From the NCBI GenBank assembly GCA_964019695.1, contig OZ026514.1:101477845-101541844 (forward strand): a stretch of DNA of 64,000 nucleotides, given 5' to 3'. The notes under the pieces are model-generated. The model worked only from the letters and a program-made list of their open reading frames with translations. It ran no database searches and was not told where the DNA came from. Shown here piece after piece: positions 1 to 11,063 of the stretch. Position numbers and translations under genes: made by a program. Positions within the stretch are counted from its first letter, which is position 1; each line of letters opens with the position of its first letter. This stretch comes from Loripinus fragilis (lineage: Eukaryota > Mollusca > Bivalvia > Lucinida > Lucinidae).

Positions 1-618
1 CATTTGAGACACTTTTTGGAAAATTGAATTTTTGACATAAATCGACAGGTGCGAACCTTACCAAATGTTGAAAATTTTGTACTATCTCAAAATGGGGTAA
101 GAAAATATTTTTTGGCAAAATTATTTGTTCCGCTCATCAAAAGAAACATTTCTACATCATTTGAGGCAGTATTTGGAAAATTGAATTTTTGACGGAAAAT
201 CTACAGGCCGACTTACAAAATAGTGAAAATTTTGTACTATCTCAATATGGGGTAAGAAAATAATTTTTTAGCAAAATTATTTGTTCCACTCATCAAAAGA
301 AACATTTCTTCAACATTTGGGGCAGTTTTTGGAAAATTGAATTTTTGACTGAAAAGCGACAGGCGCGGACCTTTCAAAATAGTGAAAATTTTGTACTATC
401 TCAAAATGAGGTAAGAAAATATTTTTCGTCAAAATTATTTGTTCCACTCATCAAAAGAAACATTTCTACAACATTTGAGGCAGTTTTTGGAAAATTGAAT
501 TTTTGACGGAAAATCGACAGACGCGGACCTTACAAAATAGTGAAAATTTTGTACTATCTCAAAATGAGGTAAAAAAATATTTTTTGGCAAAATTATTTGT
601 TCCAATCGTCAAAAGAAA
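1..618. repeat. HOR tail: D3 (partial)-S-Q-M
   Basis: The window opens inside a D3 monomer (GAGACAC, ACATAAATCG, ACCAAATGTTG, then CCGCTCATC). It is followed by S (from 147; GGCCGAC, CAATATGGGG), Q (GACTGAAAAGCG, TTTTTCGTC) and M (from 461; AGACGCGG, GAGGTAAAAAAA). This is the end of a canonical 12-mer. It repeats at 4278 and continues as the 4,277-bp-offset duplication described separately. Confidence 0.9.
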
Positions 619-2999
619 CATTTCTACAACATTTGAGACACTTTTTGGAAAATTGAATTTTTGACATAAATCGACAGGTGCGGACCTTACCAAATGTTAA
701 AAATTTTGTACTATCTCAAAATGGGGTAAGAAAATATTTTTTGGCAAAATTATTTGTTCCACTCATCAAAGGAAACATTTCTACATCATTTGAGGCAGTT
801 TTTGGAAAATTGAATTTTTGACATAAATCGACAGGCGCGAACCTTACAAAATAGTGAAAATTTTGTACTATCTCAAAATGGGGTAAGAAAATATTTTTTG
901 GCAAAATTATTTGTTCCACTCATCAAATGAAACATTTCTACAACATTTGGGGCAGTTTTTGGAAAATTGAATTTTTGACGGAAAATCGACAGGCGCGGAC
1001 CTTTAAGTTACAAAATAGTGAAAATTTTGAACTATCTCAAAACGGGGTAAGAAAATATTTTTTGGCAAAATTATTTGTTCCACTCATCAAAAGAAACATT
1101 TCTATAATATTTGAGGCAGTTTTCGGAAAATTGAATTTTTGATTGAAAATCGACAGATGTGGACCTTACAAAATGGTGAAAATTTTGTACTATCTCAAAA
1201 TGGGGTAAGAAAATATTTTTTGGCAAAATTATTTGTTCCACTCATCAAAGGAAACATTTCTACATCATTTGAGGCAGTTTTTGGAAAATTGAATTTTTGA
1301 CGGAAAATCGACAGGCGCGACCCTTACAAAATAGTGAAAATTTTGTACTATCTCAAAATGGGGTAAGAAAATAATTCTTTAGCAAAATTATTTGTTCCAC
1401 TCATCAAAAGAAACATTTCTTCATTATTTGGGGCAATTTTTGGAAAAATGAATTTTTGACGGAAAATCGACAGGCGCGGACCTTACAAAATAGTGAAAAT
1501 TTTGTACTATCTCAAAATAGGGTAAGGAAATATTTTTTGGCAAAATTATTTGTTCCACTCATCAAATGAAACATTTCTACAACATTTGGGGCAGTTTTTG
1601 GAAAATTGAATTTTTGACGGAAAATCGACAGGCGCGGACCTTTCAAAATAGTGAAAATTTTGTACTATCTCAAAATGAGGTAAGAAAATATTTTTTGGCA
1701 AAATTATTTGTTCCACTCATCAAAAGAAACATTTCTACAACATTTGGGGCAGTTTTTGGAAAATTGAATTTTTGACGGAAAGTCGACAGGCGGGGACCTT
1801 TAAGTTACAAAATAGTGAAAATTTTGTACTATCTCAAAATGGGGTAAGAAAATATTTTTTGGCAAAATTATTTGTTCCACTCATCAAAAGAAACATTTCT
1901 ATAATATTTGAGGCAGTTTTTGGAAAATTGAATTTTTGATAGAAAATCGACAGATGTGGACCTTTCAAAATAGTGAAAATTATGTACAATCTCAAAATGG
2001 GGTTAAGAAATGTTTTTGGCAAAACTATTTGTTCCAATAAATCAAAAGAAACATTTCTATAACATTTGAGCCAGTTTTTGGAAAATTGAATTTTTGACTG
2101 AAAAGCGACAGGCACGGACCTTTCAAAATAGTGAAAATTTTGTACTATCTCAAAATGAGGTAAGAAAATATTTTTCGGCAAAATTATTTGTTCCACTTAT
2201 CAAAAGAAACATTTCTACAACATTTGAGGCAGTTTTTGGAAAATTGAATTTTTGACAGAAAATCGACAGGCCCGGACCTTACAAAATAGTGAAAATTTTG
2301 TACTATCTCAAAATGGGGTAAGAAAATATTTTTTGGCAAAATTATTTGTTCCACTCATCAAAAGAAACATTTCTACAAGATTTGGGGCAGTTTTTGGAAA
2401 ATTGAATTTTTGACGGAAAATCGACAGGCGCGGACCTTACAAAATAGTGAAAATTTTGTACTATCTCAAAATGGGGAAAAGAAAACATTTTTTGGCAAAA
2501 TTGTTTGTTCCACTCATCAAAAGAAACATTTCTACAATATTTGAGGCAGTTTTTGGAAAATTGAATTTTTGACAGAAAATCGACAGATGTGGACCTTACA
2601 AAATAGTGAAAATTTTGTACTATCTCAAAATGGGGTAAAGAAATGTTTTTGGCAAAACTATTTGTTCCAATCATCAAAAGAAACATTTCTATAACACTTG
2701 AGCCAGTTTTTGGAAAATTGAATTTTTGGCGGAAAATCGACAGGCACGGACCTTACAAAATAGTGAAGATTTTGTACTATCTCAAAATGGGGTAAGAAAA
2801 TATTTTTTGGCAAAATTATTTGTTCCACTCATCAAATGAAACATTTCTACAACATTTGGGACAGTTTTTGGAAAATTGAATTTTTGACGGAAAATCGACA
2901 GGCGCGGACCTTACAAAATAGTGAAAATTTTGTACTATCTCAAAATAGGGTAAGAAAATATTTTTTGGCAAAATTATTTGTTCCAATCGTCAAAAGAAA
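619..2999. repeat. D1-bounded HOR unit, 15 monomers
   Basis: The order is D1-D2-P-T' (619-1254), then X1 (1255; GCGCGACCC, AATTCTTTAGC) and X2 (about 1414; TTCATTATTTGGGG). Nine more monomers follow: Y', Z, T2 (ATTATGTACAATC, CCAATAAATC), V, W, R, H (TGGGGAAAAG), Cv (ACACTTGAGCCAG) and Y. The last nine match 24.95-26.35 kb at offset 23,389. At 1030 there is a private change, TTTTGAAC for TTTTGTAC. Confidence 0.88.
933..1096 (+). repeat. P-type monomer, 164 bp, with TTAAGT insertion
   Basis: This monomer carries six extra bases, reading CCTTTAAGTTAC where other monomers read CCTTAC, and is therefore 164 bp. It usually also has AAAACGGGG in place of AAAATGGGG. I count about 30 such insertions, near 1002, 1798, 3382, 5280, 6548, 10176, 13967, 16490, 17760, 20283, 22027, 23762, 25188, 26932, 28669, 29302, 30415, 33102, 34840, 35476, 36586, 40059, 41958, 43692, 45432, 49219, 50016, 55380, 59954 and 62490. 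They mark one position in the higher-order unit; the Z monomers (1798, 20283, 25188 and the late copies) carry the same insertion with AAAATGGGG. Confidence 0.93.
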
Positions 3000-4895
3000 C
3001 ATTTCTACAACATTTGAGACACTTTTTGGAAAATTGAATTTTTGACATAAATCGACAGGTGCGGACCTTACCAAATGTTAAAAATTTTGTACTATCTCAA
3101 AATGGGGTAAGAAAATATTTTTTGGCAAAATTATTTGTTCCACTCATCAAAGGAAACATTTCTACATCATTTGAGGCACTTTTTGGAAAATTGAATTTTT
3201 GACATAAATCGACAGGCGCGAACCTTACAAAATAGTGAAAATTTTGTACTATCTCAAAATGGGGTAAGAAAATATTTTTTGGCAAAATTATTTGTTCCAC
3301 TCATCAAATGAAACATTTCTACAACATTTTGGGCAGTTTTTGGAAAATTGAATTTTTGACGGAAAATCGACAGGCGCGGACCTTTAAGTTACAAAATAGT
3401 GAAAATTTTGTACTATCTCAAAACGGGGTAAGAAAATATTTTTTGGCAAAATTATTTGTTCCACTCATCAAAAGAAACATTTCTATAATATTTGAGGCAG
3501 TTTTTGGAAAATTGAATTTTTGATAGAAAATCGACAGATGTGGACCTTACAAAATGGTGAAAATTTTGTACTATCTCAAAATGGGGTAAGAAAATAATTT
3601 TTTAGCAAAATTATTTGTTCCACTCATCAAAAGAAACATTTCTATAACATTTGAGCCAGTTTTTGGAAAATTGAATTTTTGGCGGAAAATCGACAGGCAC
3701 GGACCTTACAAAATAGTGAAAATTTTGTACTATCTTAAAATGGGGTAAGAAAATATTTTTGGCAAAATTATTTGTTCCACTCATCAAAAGAAACATTTCT
3801 ACAATATTTGAGGCAGTTTTTGGAAAATTGAATTTTTTTCAGAAAATCGACAGATGTGGACCTTACAAAATAGTGAAAATTTTGTACTATCTCAAAATGG
3901 GGTAAAGAAATGTTTTTGGCAAAACTATTTGTTCCAATCATCAAAAGAAACATTTCTATAACATTTGGGGCAGTTTTTGGAAAATTGAATTTTTGACGGA
4001 AAATCGACAGGCGCGGACCTTACAAAATAGTGAAAATTTTGTACTATCTCAAAATGGGGTAAGAAAATATTTTTTGGCAAAATAATTTGTTCCACTCATC
4101 AAAAGAAACATTTCTACAATATTTGAGGCAGTTTTTGGAAAATTGAATTTTTGACGGAAAATCGACAGGCGCGGACCTAACAAAATAGTGAAAATTTTGT
4201 ACTATCTCGAAATGGGGTAAGAAAATATTTTTTGGCAAAATTATTTGTTCCACTGGTCAAAAGAAACATTTCTACAACATTTGAGACACTTTTTGGAAAA
4301 TTGAATTTTTGACATAAATCGACAGGTGCGAACCTTACCAAATGTTGAAAATTTTGTACTATCTCAAAATGGGGTAAGAAAATATTTTTTGGCAAAATTA
4401 TTTGTTCCGCTCATCAAAAGAAACATTTCTACATCATTTGAGGCAGTATTTGGAAAATTGAATTTTTGACGGAAAATCTACAGGCCGACTTACAAAATAG
4501 TGAAAATTTTGTACTATCTCAATATGGGGTAAGAAAATAATTTTTTAGCAAAATTATTTGTTCCACTCATCAAAAGAAACATTTCTTCAACATTTGGGGC
4601 AGTTTTTGGAAAATTGAATTTTTGACTGAAAAGCGACAGGCGCGGACCTTTCAAAATAGTGAAAATTTTGTACTATCTCAAAATGAGGTAAGAAAATATT
4701 TTTCGTCAAAATTATTTGTTCCACTCATCAAAAGAAACATTTCTACAACATTTGAGGCAGTTTTTGGAAAATTGAATTTTTGACGGAAAATCGACAGACG
4801 CGGACCTTACAAAATAGTGAAAATTTTGTACTATCTCAAAATGAGGTAAAAAAATATTTTTTGGCAAAATTATTTGTTCCAATCGTCAAAAGAAA
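3000..4895. repeat. Canonical 12-mer HOR unit
   Basis: This complete unit of 1,896 bp reads D1-D2-P-T-C-F-G-E-D3-S-Q-M. The diagnostic motifs are the same as in the four-unit block at 39.7-46.9 kb. D2 here has GAGGCACTTTTT and P has ACATTTTGGGCAG; the copies at 13.6, 21.6, 26.5 and 32.7 kb share both variants. Confidence 0.92.
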
Positions 4896-6164
4896 CATTT
4901 CTACAACATTTGAGACACTTTTTGGAAAATTGAATTTTTGACATAAATCGACAGGTGCGGACCTTACCAAATGTTAAAAATTTTGTACTATCTCAAAATG
5001 GGGTAAGAAAATATTTTTTGGCAAAATTATTTGTTCCACTCATCAAAGGAAACATTTCTACATCATTTGAGGCAGTTTTTGGAAAATTGAATTTTTGACA
5101 TAAATCGACAGGCGCGAACCTTACAAAATAGTGAAAATTTTGTACTATCTCAAAATGGGGTAAGAAAATATTTTTTGGCAAAATTATTTGTTCCACTCAT
5201 CAAATGAAACATTTCTACAACATTTGGGGCAGTTTTTGGAAAATTGAATTTTTGACGGAAAATCGACAGGCGCGGACCTTTAAGTTACAAAATAGTGAAA
5301 ATTTTGTACTATCTCAAAACGGGGTAAGAAAATATTTTTTGGCAAAATTATTTGTTCCACTCATCAAAAGAAACATTTCTATAATATTTGAGGCAGTTTT
5401 CGGAAAATTGAATTTTTGATTGAAAATCGACAGATGTGGACCTTACAAAATGGTGAAAATTTTGTACTATCTCAAAATGGGGTAAGAAAATATTTTTTGG
5501 CAAAATTATTTGTTCCACTCATCAAAGGAAACATTTCTACATCATTTGAGGCAGTTTTCGGAAAATTGAATTTTTGACGGAAAATCGACAGGCGCGACCC
5601 TTACAAAATAGTGAAAATTTTGTACTATCTCAAAATGGGGTAAGAAAATAATTCTTTAGCAAAATTATTTGTTCCACTCATCAAAAGAAACATTTCTTCA
5701 TTATTTGGGGCAATTTTTGGAAAAATGAATTTTTGACGGAAAATCGACAGGCGCGGACCTTACAAAATAGTGAAAATTTTGTACTATCTCAAAATGGGGT
5801 AAGGAAATATTTTTTGGCAAAATTATTTGTTCCACTCATCAAATGAAACATTTCTACAACATTTGGGACAGTTTTTGGAAAATTGAATTTTTGACGGAAA
5901 ATCGACAGGCACGGACCTTACAAAATAGTGAAAATTTTGTACTATCTCAAAATAGGGTAAGAAAATATTTTTTGGCAAAATTATTTGTTCCACTCATCTA
6001 AAGAAACATTTCTACAATATTTGAGGCAGTTTTTGGAAAATTGAATTTTTGACGGAAAATTGACAGGCGCGACCCTTACAAAATAGTGAAAATTTTGTAC
6101 TATCTCAAAATGGGGTAAGAAAATATTTTTTGGCAAAATTATTTGTTCCAATCGTCAAAAGAAA
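4896..6164. repeat. 8-mer HOR variant
   Basis: The unit is 1,269 bp and reads D1-D2-P-T'-X1-X2-Y-N. T' has GATTGAAAA and GCAGTTTTCGG. X1 has AATTCTTTAGC. Y has ACATTTGGGACAG and AAAATAGGG. N has CTCATCTAAAG and AAATTGACAGG. The same 8-mer recurs at 16107, at offset 11,211. Confidence 0.9.
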
Positions 6165-9164
6165 CATTTCTACAACATTTGAGACACTTTTTGGAAAATT
6201 GAATTTTTGACATAAATCGACAGGTGCGGACCTTACCAAATGTTAAAAATTTTGTACTATCTCAAAATGGGGTAAGAAAATATTTTTTGGCAAAATTATT
6301 TGTTCCACTCATCAAAGGAAACATTTCTTCATCATTTGAGGCAGTTTTTGGAAAATTGAATTTTTGACATAAATCGACAGGCGCGAACCTTACAAAATAG
6401 TGAAAATTTTGTACTATCTCAAAATGGGGTAAGAAAATATTTTTTGGCAAAATTATTTGTTCCACTCATCAAATGAAACATTTCTACAACATTTGGGGCA
6501 GTTTTTGGAAAATTGAATTTTTGACGGAAAATCGACAGGCGCGGACCTTTAAGTTACAAAATAGTGAAAATTTTGTACTATCTCAAAACGGGGTAAGAAA
6601 ATATTTTTTGGCAAAATTATTTGTTCCACTCATCAAAAGAAACATTTCTATAATATTTGAGGCAGTTTTTGGAAAATTGAATTTTTGATAGAAAATCGAC
6701 AGATGTGGACCTTACAAAATGGTGAAAATTTTGTACTATCTCAAAATGGGGTAAGAAAATAATTTTTTAGCAAAATTATTTGTTCCACTCATCAAAAGAA
6801 ACATTTCTATAACATTTGAGCCAGTTTTTGGAAAATTGAATTTTTGGCGGAAAATCGACAGGCACGGACCTTACAAAATAGTGAAAATTTTGTACTATCT
6901 TAAAATGGGGTAAGAAAATATTTTTGGCAAAATTATTTGTTCCACTCATCAAAAGAAACATTTCTACAATATTTGAGGCAGTTTTTGGAAAATTGAATTT
7001 TTTTCAGAAAATCGACAGATGTGGACCTTACAAAATAGTGAAAATTTTGTACTATCTCAAAATGGGGTAAAGAAATGTTTTTGGCAAAACTATTTGTTCC
7101 AATCATCAAAAGAAACATTTCTATAACATTTGGGGCAGTTTTTGGAAAATTGAATTTTTGACGGAAAATCGACAGGCGCGGACCTTACAAAATAGTGAAA
7201 ATTTTGTACTATCTCAAAATGGGGTAAGAAAATATTTTTTGGCAAAATAATTTGTTCCACTCATCAAAAGAAACATTTCTACAATATTTGAGGCAGTTTT
7301 TGGAAAATTGAATTTTTGACGGAAAATCGACAGGCGCGGACCTTACAAAATAGTGAAAATTTTGTACTATCTCAAAATGGGGTAAAGAAATGTTTTTGGC
7401 AAAACTATTTGTTCCAATCATCAAAAGAAACATTTCTATAACATTTGGGGCAGTTTTTGGAAAATTGAATTTTTGACGGAAAATCGACAGGCGCGGACCT
7501 TACAAAATAGTGAAAATTTTGTACTATCTCAAAATGGGGTAAGAAAATAATTTTTGGCAAAATAATTTGTTCCACTCATCAAAAGAAACATTTCTACAAT
7601 ATTTGAGGCAGTTTTTGGAAAATTGAATTTTTGACGGAAAATCGACAGGCGCGGACCTTACAAAATAGTGAAAATTTTGTACTATCTCGAAATGGGGTAA
7701 GAAAATATTTTTTGGCAAAATTATTTGTTCCACTGGTCAAAAGAAACATTTCTACAACATTTGAGACACTTTTTGGAAAATTGAATTTTTGACATAAATC
7801 GACAGGTGCGCACCTTACCAAATGTTGAAAATTTTGTACTATCTCAAAATGGGGTAAGAAAATATTTTTTGGCAAAATTATTTGTTCCGCTCATCAAAAG
7901 AAACATTTCTACATCATTTGAGGCAGTATTTGGAAAATTGAATTTTTGACGGAAAATCGACAGGCCGACTTACAAAATAATGAAAATTTTGTACTATCTC
8001 AATATGGGGTAAGAAAATAATTTTTTAGCAAAATTATTTGTTCCACTCATCAAAAGAAACATTTCTTCAACATTTGGGGCAGTTTTTGGAAAATTGAACT
8101 TTTGACTGAAAAGCGACAGGCGCGGACCTTTCAAAATAGTGAAAATTTTGTACTATCTCAAAATGAGGTAAGAAAATATTTTTCGGCAAAATTATTTGTT
8201 CCACTCATCAAAAGAAACATTTCTACAACATTTGAGGCAGTTTTTGGAAAATTGAATTTTTGACGGAAAATCGACAGACGCGGACCTTACAAAATAGTGA
8301 AAATTTTGTACTATCTCAAAATGGGGTAAGAAAATATTTTTTGGCAAAATTATTTGTTCCACTCATCAAAAGAAACATTTCTACAAGATTTGGGGCAGTT
8401 TTTGGAAAATTGAATTTTTGACGGAAAATCGACAGGCGCGGACCTTACAAAATAGTGAAAATTTTGTACTATCTCAAAATGGGGTAAGAAAATATTTTTT
8501 GGCAAAATTATTTGTTCCACTCATCAAATGAAACATTTCTACAACATTTGGGACAGTTTTTGGAAAATTGAATTTTTGACGGAAAATCGACAGGCACGGA
8601 CCTTACAAAATAGTGAAGATTTTGTACTATCTCAAAATGGGGTAAGAAAATATTTTTTGGCAAAATTATTTGTTCCACTCATCAAATGAAACATTTCTAC
8701 AACATTTGGGACAGTTTTTGGAAAATTGAATTTTTGACGGAAAATCGACAGGCGCGGACCTTACAAAATAGTGAAAATTTTGTACTATCTCAAAATAGGG
8801 TAAGAAAATATTTTTTGGCAAAATTATTTGTTCCACTCATCTAAAGAAACATTTCTACAATATTTGAGGCAGTTTTTGGAAAATTGAATTTTTGACGGAA
8901 AATTGACAGGCGCGACCCTTACAAAATAGTGAAAATTTTGTACTATCTCAAAATGGGGTAAGAAAATATTTTTTGGCAAAATTATTTGTTCCAATCGTCA
9001 AAAGAAACATTTCTACAACATTTGAGACACTTTTTGGAAAATTGAATTTTTGACATAAATCGACAGGTGCGGACCTTACCAAATGTTAAAAATTTTGTAC
9101 TATCTCAAAATGGGGTAAGAAAATATTTTTTGGCAAAATTATTTGTTCCAATCGTCAAAAGAAA
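6165..9164. repeat. 19-monomer HOR unit with an extra G-E pair and a doubled D1
   Basis: The order I read is D1-D2-P-T-C-F-G-(E/F hybrid)-G-E-D3-S-Q-M'-R-Y-Y-N-D1'. The G plus E/F hybrid (about 7116-7430) is a two-monomer expansion relative to the matching region at 17.4-18.8 kb, which explains the offset change from 11,211 to 10,896. The extra D1 occupies 9008-9164, directly before the D1 that opens the next unit. Confidence 0.85.
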
Positions 9165-11063
9165 CATTTCTACAACATTTGAGACACTTTTTGGAAAATT
9201 GAATTTTTGACATAAATCGACAGGTGCGGACCTTACCAAATGTTAAAAATTTTGTACTATCTCAAAATGGGGTAAGAAAATATTTTTTGGCAAAATTATT
9301 TGTTCCACTCATCAAAGGAAACATTTCTTCATCATTTGAGGCAGTTTTTGGAAAATTGAATTTTTGACATAAATCGACAGGCGCGAACCTTACAAAATAG
9401 TGAAAATTTTGTACTATCTCAAAATGGGGTAAGAAAATATTTTTTGGCAAAATTATTTGTTCCACTCATCAAATGAAACATTTCTATAACATTTGGGGCA
9501 GTTTTTGGAAAATTGAATTTTTGGCGGAAAATCGACAGGCACGGACCTTACAAAATAGTGAAAATTTTGTACTATCTTAAAATGGGGTAAGAAAATATTT
9601 TTGGCAAAATTGTTTGTTCCACTCATCAAAAGAAACATTTCTACAATATTTGAGGCAGTTTTTGGAAAATTGAATTTTTTTCAGAAAATCGACAGATGTG
9701 GACCTTACAAAATAGTGAAAATTTTGTACTATCTCAAAATGGGGTAAAGAAATGTTTTTGGCAAAACTATTTGTTCCAATCATCAAAAGAAACATTTCTA
9801 TAACATTTGGGGCAGTTTTTGGAAAATTGAATTTTTGACGGAAAATCGACAGGCGCGGACCTTACAAAATAGTGAAAATTTTGTACTATCTCAAAATGGG
9901 GTAAGAAAATATTTTTTGGCAAAATAATTTGTTCCACTCATCAAAAGAAACATTTCTACAATATTTGAGGCAGTTTTTGGAAAATTGAATTTTTGACGGA
10001 AAATCGACAGGCGCGGACCTTACAAAATAGTGAAAATTTTGTACTATCTCAAAATGGGGTAAGAAAATATTTTTTGGCAAAATTATTTGTTCCACTCATC
10101 AAATGAAACATTTCTACAACATTTGGGGCAGTTTTTGGAAAATTGAATTTTTGACGGAAAATTGACAGGCGCGGACCTTTAAGTTACAAAATAGTGAAAA
10201 TTTTGTACTATCTCAAAACGGGGTAAGAAAATATTTTTTGGCAAAATTATTTGTTCCACTCATCAAAAGAAACATTTCTATAATATTTGAGGCAGTTTTC
10301 GGAAAATTGAATTTTTGATTGAAAATCGACAGGCGCGAACCTTTCAAAATGGTGAAAATTTTGTACTATCTCAAAATGGGGTAAGAAAATATTTTTTGGC
10401 AAAATTATTTGTTCCACTCATCAAAGGAAACATTTCTACATCATTTGAGGCAGTTTTTGGAAAATTGAATTTTTGACGGAAAATCGACAGGCGCGACCCT
10501 TACAAAATAGTGAAAATTTTGTACTATCTCAAAATGGGGTAAGAAAATAATTCTTTAGCAAAATTATTTGTTCCACTCATCAAAAGAAACATTTCTTCAT
10601 TATTTGGGGCAATTTTTGGAAAAATGAATTTTTGACGGAAAATCGACAGGCGCGGACCTTACAAAATAGTGAAAATTTTGTACTATCTCAAAATGGGGTA
10701 AGGAAATATTTTTTGGCAAAATTATTTGTTCCACTCATCAAATGAAACATTTCTACAACATTTGGGACAGTTTTTGGAAAATTGAATTTTTGACGGAAAA
10801 TCGACAGGCGCGGACCTTACAAAATAGTGAAAATTTTGTACTATCTCAAAATAGGGTAAGAAAATATTTTTTGGCAAAATTATTTGTTCCACTCATCTAA
10901 AGAAACATTTCTACAATATTTGAGGCAGTTTTTGGAAAATTGAATTTTTGACGGAAAATTGACAGGCGCGACCCTTACAAAATAGTGAAAATTTTGTACT
11001 ATCTCAAAATGGGGTAAGAAAATATTTTTTGGCAAAATTATTTGTTCCAATCGTCAAAAGAAA
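9165..11063. repeat. 12-monomer HOR variant
   Basis: The unit is 1,899 bp. D1-D2 is followed directly by a C-like monomer (about 9478; ATAACATTTGGGGCAG joined to TTGGCGG), so P and T are skipped. F, G and an E-like monomer follow, then P (about 10108, with AAATTGACAGG), T', X1, X2, Y and N. The front part matches 11.06-11.95 kb at offset 1,899. The back part matches 16.4-17.7 kb at offset 6,312. Confidence 0.86.

Larger units (their letters stand above)
1..1590. repeat. Segmental duplication, copy at 4278-5867
   Basis: Bases from 1 align with bases from 4278 at a constant offset of 4,277. Among the differences I saw are GCAGTTTTTGG against GCAGTTTTCGG near 1275/5552 and CAAAATAGGG against CAAAATGGGG near 1518/5795. 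Both contain the unusual AATTCTTTAGC (about 1373 and 5650). Homology fades after about 1,590. Confidence 0.88.

Noticed and set aside
101..125. G-quadruplex potential from the GGGG in each monomer
   Set aside because: Only one G-run per 158 bp; four runs within quadruplex range never occur.
461..618. Internal half-monomer duplication (TTTTTGG-AAAATT at positions 24-36 and TTTTTGGCAAAATT at 121-134)
   Set aside because: The similarity is limited to about 14 bp and the offset (about 97 bp) is not half the monomer. A dimeric origin is not supported.
1097..1110. TATAAT-like promoter boxes (CTATAATATTTG in T monomers)
   Set aside because: They arise from one or two substitutions in CTACAACATTTG. 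In AT-rich satellite they carry no weight without a start site or gene.
2030..2040. AATAAA-like polyadenylation signal in CCAATAAATC, also near 20520, 25430 and 62725
   Set aside because: It is a one-base variant of CCAATCATC in the T2 monomers and has no associated gene or transcript evidence.
1834..2196. Open reading frames of 60-120 codons on both strands, the longest being a 120-codon minus-strand frame here and at 20319 and 25223
   Set aside because: They recur in register with the satellite, with only a few distinct translations. They run from one monomer into the next by accident of frame (158 is not a multiple of 3). Single-base indels break them freely, and none has a recognisable domain or its own flanking sequence. 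They are by-products of the repeat.
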